Positions 34,753 to 42,624 of a DNA stretch of 64,000 nucleotides are shown here, piece after piece. Within the stretch, counting starts at the first letter, position 1. Every line of letters begins with the position of its first letter. The position numbers were made by a program, and so were the translations under genes. Origin of the DNA: Sphingomonas beigongshangi. Its GTDB lineage: Bacteria; Pseudomonadota; Alphaproteobacteria; Sphingomonadales; Sphingomonadaceae. The notes below the pieces were generated by a model. The model saw only the letters and a list, made by a program, of their open reading frames with translations. It had not been told where the DNA came from and searched no databases. The DNA is taken from positions 310,001 through 374,000 of the forward strand of contig NZ_JADHDT010000001.1 in the NCBI RefSeq assembly GCF_016820445.1, given 5' to 3'.

Positions 34753-35187
34753 TCATCCTTCCTGCGACAATTTGTCGACACGATGCTGGTGGCGACCGCC
34801 GGCGAACGCGCCGGCGAGGAATGCGTCGACGCAGGCCTTGGCCATCTCCTCGCCGATCAGGCGGGCGCCCATCGCGATGGCATTGGCGTCGTTGTGCATG
34901 CGCGCCAGCGTCGCGGACAGGGGCTCCGAGACGAGCGCGCAACGGCAGGCCGGATTGCGGTTGGCGGCGATCGAGATGCCGATGCCCGATCCGCACAGCG
35001 CGATGCCGCGATCCGCGCGGCCGTCGGCCAGCGCGGCGGCGATTGCATAGCCGTAATCGGGGTAATCCACGCTATCGGTCGAGTCGGTGCCGAGGTCGAT
35101 CAGATCGTGCCCGGCCGCGCGGACATGATCGGACAGCGCGCGCTTCAACGCGACGGCGGCATGGTCGGAGGCGATGGCGATGCGCAA
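34753..35187 (-). CDS. rpiB: Ribose-5-phosphate isomerase B
   Basis: This 144-residue sugar-phosphate isomerase of the RpiB/LacA family interconverts ribose-5-phosphate and ribulose-5-phosphate. Marks are [11 protein letters not shown] at the N-terminus, the catalytic Cys in [15 protein letters not shown], and the His of [19 protein letters not shown]. The start is taken as TTG at 35187 (LRIAIASDH), since no ATG or GTG lies at the family start; a far-upstream start would add about 54 unmatched residues. It leads the rpiB-glyA-small protein-nrdR-trmJ operon. The upstream 160 bases are shared with the divergent DUF3429 gene. Confidence 0.92.
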   Translation of the reverse strand: MRIAIASDHAAVALKRALSDHVRAAGHDLIDLGTDSTDSVDYPDYGYAIAAALADGRADRGIALCGSGIGISIAANRNPACRCALVSEPLSATLARMHNDANAIAMGARLIGEEMAKACVDAFLAGAFAGGRHQHRVDKLSQEG

Positions 35188-35312
35188 GGCGGTCGTGACC
35201 CCGAAAAAAGTTGGCGTGTAACGTCCGCGCGCCTTAGCCGCGTGGCGCGACGATTGCCACCGTCCGCATGGTCTTCCATCGCGACCGCGCACATTTTCGC
35301 CGGCCTGCCGGG

Positions 35313-35338
35313 GGAACGTATCCCTGTTGCGCAGTGTT
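35313..35338 (+). promoter_or_regulatory. Possible EcfG-type stress promoter before the DUF3429 gene
   Basis: GGAAC at 35313-35317 is followed after 17 bases by TGTT, close to the EcfG general-stress pattern GGAAC-N16/17-CGTT of alphaproteobacteria (one mismatch at the first base of the -10). Transcription would begin a few bases before the ATG at 35348, giving a very short leader. Inferred from pattern only. Confidence 0.35.
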
Positions 35339-35347
35339 GCTACGACC

Positions 35348-35863
35348 ATGAACGCTGATCTGCATCATATGGCCGAGACGCGTCATGGCGCTGCGGCGCC
35401 CGGCCGCCGCCAGGTGGGCGAGGCGGCGATGATCCTCGGTTATGCCGGGCTGTTGCCGCAGATCGCGGCGGTGGCGATCGCCACCTTCGACCCGCGGCTC
35501 GGCCTCGGGGCGATGTTCGCCTTCGGCTATGCGGCGCTGATCCTCAGCTTCCTCGGCGGCATCTGGTGGGGATTCGCGATGCGCGCCACGGCCGATCCGA
35601 TGGCGGATCGCGGCCAGGGGACGATCGCCGGGCTGGCGGTCGTGCCGCCCCTGATCGCCGCCGCGCTGATCCTGCTGCTGATCTGCCGGCTGATGCCCAT
35701 GTCCTGGGCGCTGGTGCTGCTCGGATCGACGGTCCTGCTGACGTTGCTCGTCGACCGGCGGCTGGCCGAGGAGAGGGTCGCGCCGGCAGGCTGGATGGCG
35801 ATGCGCGTGCCGCTTTCGATCGGGCTGGGCGTGCTGACGATCGCCTGCGGAACGCTCGCCTGA
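35348..35863 (+). CDS. DUF3429 family membrane protein
   Basis: This 171-residue protein has a short polar N-terminus followed by about five hydrophobic helices (GEAAMILGYAGLLPQIAAVA, GAMFAFGYAALILSFLGG, LAVVPPLIAAALILLLICRL, WALVLLGSTVLLTLLV, and a last one ending ACGTLA). The block ALILSFLGGIWWGFAM is characteristic of DUF3429. The family is uncharacterised. It is divergent from rpiB and convergent with hemA. An EcfG-like promoter sequence precedes it. The start ATG 35348 was chosen as closest to the conserved domain with the promoter before it; an upstream TTG frame is less likely. Confidence 0.82.
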   Translation: MNADLHHMAETRHGAAAPGRRQVGEAAMILGYAGLLPQIAAVAIATFDPRLGLGAMFAFGYAALILSFLGGIWWGFAMRATADPMADRGQGTIAGLAVVPPLIAAALILLLICRLMPMSWALVLLGSTVLLTLLVDRRLAEERVAPAGWMAMRVPLSIGLGVLTIACGTLA

Positions 35864-35876
35864 CCGCACCGGCGGC

Positions 35877-37091
35877 TTACGCCGCCTTGCGCAGGTCGAG
35901 CCGGCCCCAGATCTCCACCAGCGCATCGGTCAGTTCCCGCATCATCGCCTCGTCATGGCTCGGCCCGGGCGTGAAGCGCAGGCGCTCGGTACCGCGCGGC
36001 ACGGTGGGATAGTTGATGGGCTGAACGTAGACGCCATATTCGGCCAGCAGGATGTCGCTGATCGTCTTTGCCTTCACCGGATCGCCGACCAGCACCGGGA
36101 CGATATGCGTCTCGCCCAGCATCACCGGCAGACCGGCGTCGCGCAGCATCGCCTTCAGCGTCGCCGCCGCCACCTGCTGTCCCTCGCGCTCGACGCTCGA
36201 GGCCTTCAGGTGGCGGACGCTGGCGAGCACGCCGGCGACCAGCACCGGCGAAAGCGATGTCGTGAAGATGAACCCCGGCGCATAGGAGCGGATGACGTCG
36301 ACGATCGTGCGGTCCGCGGCGATATAGCCGCCCATCACGCCGAACGCCTTGCCCAGCGTCCCCTCGATGATCGTCAGCCGCTGGGCGACGCCGTCGCGTT
36401 CGGAAATGCCGCCGCCGCGCGCGCCGTACATGCCGACCGCATGGACCTCGTCGAGGTAGGTCAGCGCATTGTATTTGTCGGCAAGGTCGCAGATCGCCGC
36501 GATCGGCGCGACGTCCGCCTCCATCGAATAGACGCTTTCGAACGCGATCAGCTTCGGCACCGACGGGTCCTCGGCGGCGAGCAGCTCCTCGAGATGCGCG
36601 AGATCGTTGTGGCGGAAGATGCGCTTTTCGCAGCCGGCGTTGCGGATGCCCGCGATCATCGAGGCATGGTTGAGCTCGTCGGAGAAAATGACGCAGCCGG
36701 GCAGGATCTTCGCCATGGTCGACAGCGTCGCCTCGTTCGAGACATAGCCGCTGGTGAACAGTAGCGCGGCTTCCTTGCCGTGCAGATCGGCGAGTTCCGC
36801 CTCAAGGTCGACGTGATAATGGGTGTTGCCGCCGATGTTGCGCGTACCGCCGGATCCCGCGCCGACATCGTGCAGCGCCTCCTCCATCGCGGCGATCACC
36901 TTGGGGTGCTGGCCCATCGCGAGATAGTCGTTCGAGCACCACACCGTGATCGGCTTGGGTCCGTTATGGCCCGCGAAACAGCGCGCATTGGGAAACATGC
37001 CCTTGTTGCGCAGGATGTCGATGAAGACGCGGTACCGCCCTTCGGCATGCAGTCGGTCGATCGCCTGGGTGAAGACACGGGAATAATCCAC
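35877..37091 (-). CDS. hemA: 5-aminolevulinate synthase
   Basis: This enzyme of about 404 residues condenses glycine and succinyl-CoA to 5-aminolevulinate (the Shemin pathway, typical of alphaproteobacteria). The N-terminus [21 protein letters not shown] is family-specific, followed by [39 protein letters not shown] and the PLP lysine in [13 protein letters not shown]. The GTG at 37091 aligns with family starts and has AGAGG 5 bases upstream; an ATG at 37118 adds 9 residues without a ribosome binding site. The 120-150 bases between it and murI hold no gene that I can support. Confidence 0.94.
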   Translation of the reverse strand: MDYSRVFTQAIDRLHAEGRYRVFIDILRNKGMFPNARCFAGHNGPKPITVWCSNDYLAMGQHPKVIAAMEEALHDVGAGSGGTRNIGGNTHYHVDLEAELADLHGKEAALLFTSGYVSNEATLSTMAKILPGCVIFSDELNHASMIAGIRNAGCEKRIFRHNDLAHLEELLAAEDPSVPKLIAFESVYSMEADVAPIAAICDLADKYNALTYLDEVHAVGMYGARGGGISERDGVAQRLTIIEGTLGKAFGVMGGYIAADRTIVDVIRSYAPGFIFTTSLSPVLVAGVLASVRHLKASSVEREGQQVAAATLKAMLRDAGLPVMLGETHIVPVLVGDPVKAKTISDILLAEYGVYVQPINYPTVPRGTERLRFTPGPSHDEAMMRELTDALVEIWGRLDLRKAA

Positions 37092-37240
37092 GCGTGCCTC
37101 TGTCACGTCGCTGTCCATGGGGAGCCCATGTAGACCGCCGGACAGGGGCTTGCCAGCGGAGAATGACGCTCAGGGTGATCGATCCCTTGGGCATTTTGTC
37201 CCAGGTCGGCCGCCGCTCCCCTTCCTTGCAGCAGGCGATG

Positions 37241-38032
37241 CTAAAGGGCTTCGGCGGTATCGAAGCCCTGCGCCGCGAGGCCGGCGGCGATGGCACGCTC
37301 CCGCGCGCCGAGATGCGTGAAGACGAGGCGGTGAGGCGCGGGCCCCTGGGGCCAGTCCTGTCCTTCGGTCAGCGCGGCGATCCGGCGGGCGATGCCGGGG
37401 CCGCCGTCGACGAACCGCACGGTCGGCGCCGCGGCTGCGAGTTCCTGCGCGAGCAGCGGGAAATGCGTGCAGGCATTGACGACGACGTCGATCTCCGCGC
37501 CGCCCGGTTGCCCCGTCAGGCCGGCAAGTTCCGCCGCGACCGCCTCCGCCGGCACCGGCTCGCCGCCAAGCTTCGCCTCCGCCAGCGCGACCAGCCGCGC
37601 CGACCCGTGCCGCAATACGCGGCAATCGGCGGCGAAGCGGGCCGCGAGGTCGTCGACATAGGGCTGCCGCACCGTGGCCTCCGTGCCGAGGACGCCGATC
37701 GTGCGCGTCACGCTCATCGCCGCAGCTGGCTTGATCGCGGGCACCGTGCCCACAACGGGAAGGTCCAGCGCGGCGCGCACCGCCGGCAGCGCGATCGTCG
37801 ACGCGGTGTTGCACGCGATCACCACCAGCCGCGGGCGATAGCGTTCGACGAGGCGGCCGAGCAGCGCGGGCACGCGGGCCGCGATCTCCCCCTCGCTCTT
37901 GATGCCGTAGGGGAAGCCCGCCGAATCCGCGGCATAGACGATCGGCGCGCGCGGTAGCAGCGCCCGCGTCGGCCCGACGACGGAAAGGCCGCCGACACCG
38001 GAATCGAAAAACAGGATAGGCCGCGCGTCCAT
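37241..38032 (-). CDS. murI: Glutamate racemase
   Basis: This 263-residue cofactor-independent racemase makes D-glutamate for peptidoglycan. Catalytic cysteines occur in VIACNTAST (about residue 73) and NACTHFPLL (about residue 184). Other marks are FFDSGVGGLSVV at the N-terminus and YAADSAGFPYGIKS. ATG 38032 starts the domain at the usual point; longer frames are unsupported. It is divergent from plsY, with 155 bases between the starts. hemA lies downstream in the same direction, but the two probably have separate promoters. Confidence 0.94.
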   Translation of the reverse strand: MDARPILFFDSGVGGLSVVGPTRALLPRAPIVYAADSAGFPYGIKSEGEIAARVPALLGRLVERYRPRLVVIACNTASTIALPAVRAALDLPVVGTVPAIKPAAAMSVTRTIGVLGTEATVRQPYVDDLAARFAADCRVLRHGSARLVALAEAKLGGEPVPAEAVAAELAGLTGQPGGAEIDVVVNACTHFPLLAQELAAAAPTVRFVDGGPGIARRIAALTEGQDWPQGPAPHRLVFTHLGARERAIAAGLAAQGFDTAEAL

Positions 38033-38187
38033 GGCCTTGCGCCATAGGTCGGCCCCGCGCCGCTCGTCCAGCCGTGCCGGCAACGAAGCCCACCGTCCGC
38101 CGCCGGACGGAAGCGCACGTTCACCGATCGATATTGTGGCCAAGGACGCCGTACGCCGCTATGAGGCATCGACGGAAAGGGGGCCGT

Positions 38188-38796
38188 TTGCAGACCGAAA
38201 TTCTCTGGATCGCGCCGACCTGCGCACTGCTGCTCGGCTATCTGCTGGGCTCGATCCCGTTCGGAGTCATTCTGACGCGGATGGGCGGTGCCGGTGACCT
38301 GCGCCAGATCGGGTCCGGCAATATCGGCGCGACCAACGTCCTGCGCACCGGGCGCAAGGGCCTGGCCGCGGCGACCTTGCTGCTCGACCTGCTCAAGGGG
38401 GCGGCGGCAGTCTGGCTGGTCGCCTGGCTGTTTCCCGGCGACGAGATGATCGCCGCGGCTGCCGCGTTCATCGGCCATTGCTACCCCGTCTGGCTGCGCT
38501 TTCGCGGCGGCAAGGGTGTCGCCACGCTGATGGGCATCGTCCTCGCGCTGCACTGGCCGATGGGACTCGTCTATGCGGCGGTCTGGCTGGGGCTTCTGGC
38601 CGGCATCCGCATTTCGTCGGTCGCGGGCATGGCCGCTGCGGTGAGCGCGCCGGTGAGCGGTGCGGCATTCGGCCGCTTCGACCTCGTCATGCTGCTGCTG
38701 GGCCTCGCGGCGATCGTCCTGTGGAAGCACCGCGAGAACATCGAGCGGCTCGCGGCGGGCGATGAGCCGCGCATCGGCGGCGCAAAGGATCGCTAG
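38188..38796 (+). CDS. plsY: Glycerol-3-phosphate acyltransferase PlsY
   Basis: This 202-residue polytopic inner-membrane enzyme transfers acyl groups from acyl-phosphate to glycerol-3-phosphate in phospholipid synthesis. The three conserved motifs are present: GYLLGSIPFGVILTR, the loop IGSGNIGATNVLRTGRKG, and HCYPVWLRFRGGKGVATLMG; KHRENIERL ends the core. I prefer the TTG at 38188, because GGAAAGGGGG lies 4 bases before it and the first helix follows at once; ATG 38161 adds 9 basic residues. dprA starts 4 bases after its stop, so the pair is co-transcribed. Confidence 0.94.
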   Translation: MQTEILWIAPTCALLLGYLLGSIPFGVILTRMGGAGDLRQIGSGNIGATNVLRTGRKGLAAATLLLDLLKGAAAVWLVAWLFPGDEMIAAAAAFIGHCYPVWLRFRGGKGVATLMGIVLALHWPMGLVYAAVWLGLLAGIRISSVAGMAAAVSAPVSGAAFGRFDLVMLLLGLAAIVLWKHRENIERLAAGDEPRIGGAKDR

Positions 38797-38799
38797 CGC

Positions 38800-39873
38800 G
38801 TGGAGGACGGCGCCGCCCGCCTCCGCCTGATCCGTACGCCGGGCGTCGGACCCGTTACCTACCGCCAGCTGCTGGCCCGCTTCGGCAGCGCCGGCGCGGC
38901 GATCGAGGCGCTGCCGACGCTCGCGCGACGCGGTGGCGGCAGGCCACCCGCGGTGCCGGACGAGCGTGCCGCCCTGCGCGAGATCGCCGCCGTCGACGCG
39001 CTGGGCGCCCGTCATGTCTTCCTCGACGCGCCCGACTATCCGCCGCTCCTCGCCGCCATCGACACGGCGCCGCCGGCGGTGATCGTCCGCGGCGACCTGG
39101 CACTCGCCAACGCCGCGCCCTGCGTCGCCCTGGTCGGCGCGCGCAACGCCTCGGCCGCCGCCTGTCGCTTCGCGCGCGGGCTGGCGCACGATCTCGCGGA
39201 GGCCGGCGTCGTGGTCGTCTCGGGCCTCGCGCGCGGGATCGACACGGCCGCCCATGCGGGCGCATTGCCGCGCACGATCGGCGTGATCGCCAGCGGGATC
39301 GACATCGCCTTCCCGCCGGAGAATGCCGCCTTGCAGGAACAGGTCGCCTGTGTCGGCCTGATCGTCGCCGAACAGCCGCCCGGCACGCAGCCGCTGGCAC
39401 GGCATTTCCCGTCCCGCAACCGCATCATCGCGGGTCTGGCGAGCGGGACGGTCGTAGTCGAGGCCGCGCCCCGCTCCGGCTCGCTCATCACCGCCCGTCT
39501 GGCGACCGAGGCGGGGCGCGAGGTGATGGCCGTGCCCGGCAGCCCCCTCGATCCGCGCGCGCAGGGTTGCAACTTGCTGATCCGCGAGGGCGCGACGCTG
39601 ATCCAGAACGCTGCGGACGTGCTGGAACAGATACGTCCGATCGATCCGCGCGGCGTGCGTGCGCCTGCGACGCCGTTCGGCATGGCGCCCGCCCGCGACG
39701 CGTCCGACCGGGACCGCGGCGCCGTGGTAGGGCTGCTGGGCCCGGTTCCGGTGACGATCGACGAGCTGGTCCGCCAGAGCGGCCTGGCGCCGGCCGTGGT
39801 GCTGACCGTCCTGCTCGAACTGGAGATGGCGGGGCGGCTGGAACGTCACGCCGGCGGGCGCGTGAGCCTGTGA
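38800..39873 (+). CDS. dprA: DNA-processing protein DprA
   Basis: This 357-residue protein protects incoming single-stranded DNA and loads RecA during transformation. It has an N-terminal helical/HhH region (LIRTPGVGPVTYRQLLARFG), the Rossmann DprA core (VALVGARNASAAAC, VVVVSGLARGIDTAAH, FPSRNRIIAGL, VVEAAPRSGSLITARLA, and VPGSPLDPRAQGCN) and a C-terminal winged-helix (PVTIDELVRQSGLAPAVVLTVLLELEMAGRL). The start is GTG 38800. Its position directly after plsY is common. Whether this strain takes up DNA is not shown by the window. Confidence 0.95.
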   Translation: MEDGAARLRLIRTPGVGPVTYRQLLARFGSAGAAIEALPTLARRGGGRPPAVPDERAALREIAAVDALGARHVFLDAPDYPPLLAAIDTAPPAVIVRGDLALANAAPCVALVGARNASAAACRFARGLAHDLAEAGVVVVSGLARGIDTAAHAGALPRTIGVIASGIDIAFPPENAALQEQVACVGLIVAEQPPGTQPLARHFPSRNRIIAGLASGTVVVEAAPRSGSLITARLATEAGREVMAVPGSPLDPRAQGCNLLIREGATLIQNAADVLEQIRPIDPRGVRAPATPFGMAPARDASDRDRGAVVGLLGPVPVTIDELVRQSGLAPAVVLTVLLELEMAGRLERHAGGRVSL

Positions 39874-40012
39874 CGCAATGGCGGCTCCCGTGCGCATCCT
39901 TCCATCCGCATGAGAGACGCGATCGACTTCCACGCGGGCAGCGCAGGCCGTAGGGGGGTGCCATCATCGCGCCCTCGACCACGGCGGGCGCATCGAAAGG
40001 GACAGGGAGACC

Positions 40013-40120
40013 ATGGAAAACCGGCCGATCGTCCGACGCGTGATCGTGGTCGCGCTCGTCTGCCTCTTCGTCGCCATGGCGGGCGTGCTGTTTCTCGGCG
40101 TGGCCCTGCTGCGGACCTGA
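40013..40120 (+). CDS. Putative 35-aa single-helix membrane protein
   Basis: This very short ORF encodes a polar start (MENRPIVRR) followed by one hydrophobic segment of about 22 residues (VIVVALVCLFVAMAGVLFLG) and a short end (VALLRT). GGGAGA lies 4 bases before the ATG. It is located in the convergent gap between dprA and the protease gene. Small single-span proteins of this kind are often real but unannotated; no family is recognised. Coding status is supported only by the ribosome binding site and the neat membrane-helix pattern. Confidence 0.5.
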   Translation: MENRPIVRRVIVVALVCLFVAMAGVLFLGVALLRT

Positions 40121-40166
40121 GCGCCAGCGACACGGCGCGCGCGATCCGCCGTACCGCCGCGCATGA

Positions 40167-41438
40167 TCAGGGCGCCGGCGGATCGCCCCCTTCCGCCACC
40201 GGAACGGCGTCCGCGGTCAGCAGGTGCCACCCCTCGGGCAGGTAATCCGTGGACATGTAGAAATAGAAGGCGCAGCTGCCGTTCGACCGGTAGCTGCCGC
40301 CCTTCAGGATGCCATAAGCGGTGGTGCCCAGGAACACCGGGCTGCCGCTGTCGCCGCCCTTGCAGGTCGGCCCCGCCACGGTTGTCCAGGTCGGCAGGCA
40401 GGCGCCGCCGCACAGGTCGCCCGCCGGGGCGAAGTCGGTCAGTTCCACCTCGGCACAGCTGTAGCCCGTCCGCTCGCCGCGGTGACAGACGACGTCGCCG
40501 GCCCGCATCCCCGCGCGCGGGCGGGCCCCTGTGACGGGGCGGCTGACGGTTCGCGCGCTGTCGGCGAAGAAGACGGGCGCGAGCGCCGTCGGGCTGGCGT
40601 TGATCTGCACGTCCTGATTGCCCCAGCCCCATTGCCCGACGAACGGCAGCTCGGTCTCGACGCCGTCCGCGTCGCGCGTGCTGAGCGCATCGGGGCAATG
40701 GGCGGCCGTGGCGAGGCCGGTACGCTGACCGTCGCTGACCACGAAGCCCGCCGTGCACATATAGAGATGCGGGTCGCCCGGCACGGTGCCGACGACCCGC
40801 GCGCCGCCCGCGATCGTCCCGCCCATGTCGAGCGCAGGCGTGTCGACGACGCGCAGCCGCACCGGCACATGCGTCATCGCCGCCAGTCGGTCGCGAAGGG
40901 CAGCCGCGCCTTCGCGCGCGACGTCGCGCGTCGACACGACCGCGACGACCTCGCCCGATCGGGGGTCGACGCCGAGGCCCGGTGGCGCCAGCAGGCTGGC
41001 GCGGATCGCCGCCTGGTAGGTGGCGATCGCCTGGACGAGCTCGACGTGCCGCGCCCGCGCACCGGTGGCGAAGACGACGGGGACAGCCTCTTCGTCTACG
41101 AGCACGGTCTCATCGGGCACCGGTTCGTCGCCGGTAAGGAGCACGACGATGCCGAACTGCGGCTGATGGCGGATCGCGATGCCCGCGAGCCGGCCGGCAA
41201 AGCGCGTCGCGAGGGCGTCGCTCGCGGCGACGCTGTCCTCCTGCAATCGCAGCTGGTGCGCCGCGACGTCGGCCGGAATGCCGAGGTGATTGGCGATCGT
41301 CGCCCCATCCTGCGCGAGCGCCGCCTGGCGCGCCGCCGCCATCGGCGCCGCGGCGGGGGTATAATCCTGCGCCGCTGCCGGAACGCCTCCGAGCAACGCC
41401 GCCACCGCGCCGATTCTGACCCAAAATGCCCACCCCAC
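40167..41438 (-). CDS. Secreted streptogrisin-like serine protease (S1-family)
   Basis: This 423-residue protein has a signal peptide (about residues 1-22, ending GVPAAAQ), a helical pro-region of about 170 residues that contains VVAVVSTRDVAREGAAAL, and a chymotrypsin-fold domain. The apparent triad is His in LATAAHC, Asp in NQDVQIN and Ser in KGGDSGSPVF. Disulfide-type Cys pairs and the VCHRGERTGYSC segment resemble streptogrisins of actinomycetes. The pro-region should be removed on maturation. The start is uncertain (GTG 41438 before the signal peptide). It is divergent from the alkyladenine glycosylase gene. Confidence 0.85.
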   Translation of the reverse strand: MGWAFWVRIGAVAALLGGVPAAAQDYTPAAAPMAAARQAALAQDGATIANHLGIPADVAAHQLRLQEDSVAASDALATRFAGRLAGIAIRHQPQFGIVVLLTGDEPVPDETVLVDEEAVPVVFATGARARHVELVQAIATYQAAIRASLLAPPGLGVDPRSGEVVAVVSTRDVAREGAAALRDRLAAMTHVPVRLRVVDTPALDMGGTIAGGARVVGTVPGDPHLYMCTAGFVVSDGQRTGLATAAHCPDALSTRDADGVETELPFVGQWGWGNQDVQINASPTALAPVFFADSARTVSRPVTGARPRAGMRAGDVVCHRGERTGYSCAEVELTDFAPAGDLCGGACLPTWTTVAGPTCKGGDSGSPVFLGTTAYGILKGGSYRSNGSCAFYFYMSTDYLPEGWHLLTADAVPVAEGGDPPAP

Positions 41439-41562
41439 GATAGGAAGATTACATGTGCCGACGTGTCTCGCAACTGAACATTGCGGCGCCACCGGCCTGG
41501 GCGGGCCGGCGTCCGCGACGCCGGACTGGCATTCGGCCGCCGCAGCGTGCAGCGAAGGGCGG

Positions 41563-42117
41563 ATGGAAACCTTATCCCCCGCCTTCTTCGATCGCGACGT
41601 CGAAACCGTCGCGCGCGCGCTGGTCGGCGTGACGTTGCTGGTCGACGGCACGGGCGGTCCGATCGTCGAGACCGAAGCCTATGCCCCGGACGATCCGGCC
41701 GCGCACAGCTTCCGCGGACCGACGCCGCGCAACGCGGCGATGTTCGGCCCGCCGGGCCATGCCTATGTCTATCGCAGCTATGGGCTGCACTGGTGTCTGA
41801 ACGTCGTCTGTCGGCCGGGCAGCGCGGTGCTGATCCGTGCGATCGAACCGCTGGAGGGGGTGGCGCGCATGGTGCAACGCCGCGGTCTTTCCGACCTGCG
41901 GCTGCTGTGCGCCGGCCCGGGGCGACTGTGCCAGGCGCTGGGCGTCGACAAATCGCTGGACGGTGCGCCGCTGCACCGGCCGCCCTTTGCCCTGATCGAC
42001 GCCGGTGCAGCGCCGCCTCTCCTTGCCGGTCCGCGCATCGGCATCAGCGTCGGCGTCGACACGCCCTGGCGATTCTGTGCGGCAGGCTCCCGCTACCTCA
42101 GCAAGCCACCGCGCTAG
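41563..42117 (+). CDS. DNA-3-methyladenine glycosylase (AAG/Mpg family)
   Basis: This 184-residue monofunctional glycosylase excises alkylated purines and hypoxanthine. Family marks are ARALVGVTLL, the catalytic Glu in VETEAYAPDDPAAHSF, TPRNAAMFGPPGHAYVYRSYGLHWCLN, the active-site loop VLIRAIEPLEG, and the C-terminal RIGISVGVDTPWRFCAAGSRYLS. ATG 41563 follows GAAGGGCGG at a suitable spacing and starts the domain; a longer frame to 41455 would overlap the shared upstream region. No adaptive-response regulator (Ada) is visible nearby. It is a standalone repair gene. Confidence 0.92.
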   Translation: METLSPAFFDRDVETVARALVGVTLLVDGTGGPIVETEAYAPDDPAAHSFRGPTPRNAAMFGPPGHAYVYRSYGLHWCLNVVCRPGSAVLIRAIEPLEGVARMVQRRGLSDLRLLCAGPGRLCQALGVDKSLDGAPLHRPPFALIDAGAAPPLLAGPRIGISVGVDTPWRFCAAGSRYLSKPPR

Positions 42118-42212
42118 AATTCCGCAATCTCGGCGGCCGGCGCCATGGATTGGCAGATCGCGCCAGGCCGCCTCGCGGCAACCGGCTGATCTTCCTCGAG
42201 AAGGTGTTTGGC

Positions 42213-42521
42213 ATGCATAATGCACTAACACACGTGCAGCCGCTTCGGCTGCGTTGTTCGAGGAGATCGCTCATGCTCGTCACCGTCGCAGCCATGCTCT
42301 TGTCCGTCGCCGGCCCTATCGACACCGCCGCTTCCAAGTCTCCCGTCGCGACACCCGCGCCGGCGATCGCCGCATCTGCGGACAAGGGCGCGAAACCGCG
42401 CGCCTACAATCCGCGCGTCTGTGTCGTCGATACCGTCACCGGATCGCGGGTCCCCATGCGGGAATGCCGCCTGCTCGGCCAATGGCGTACGCTGGGGATC
42501 GACCCGCTGCCCGGACGGTGA
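42213..42521 (+). CDS. Small secreted protein of unknown function (Cys-pair tail)
   Basis: This 102-residue protein has an N-terminal hydrophobic signal (about residues 21-38, around MLVTVAAMLLSVAGP) followed by an Ala/Pro/Lys-rich spacer and a conserved-looking C-terminal block, RVCVVDTVTGSRVPMREC, with two Cys. Small sphingomonad secreted proteins that I recall carry the same VDTxTGSR…C arrangement, suggesting a short disulfide-closed loop. ATG 42213 has AAGGT 6 bases upstream; ATG 42273 at the signal peptide is an alternative. It is followed by glgX after about 100 bases. Function unknown. Confidence 0.65.
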   Translation: MHNALTHVQPLRLRCSRRSLMLVTVAAMLLSVAGPIDTAASKSPVATPAPAIAASADKGAKPRAYNPRVCVVDTVTGSRVPMRECRLLGQWRTLGIDPLPGR

Positions 42522-42624
42522 TCGCAGACCGGCGCCGGCACCGGGTCGTCGGGCGCGCAACCATGGCGGACCTTTCCATGCTGCATCTGCGTTGCGCGCA
42601 GGTCAGATCAAGGGGGACACCATC

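Noticed and set aside
37092-37240. Leader peptide or riboswitch upstream of hemA
   Set aside because: No convincing start, ribosome binding site or conserved structure was seen; the frame present is a shadow.
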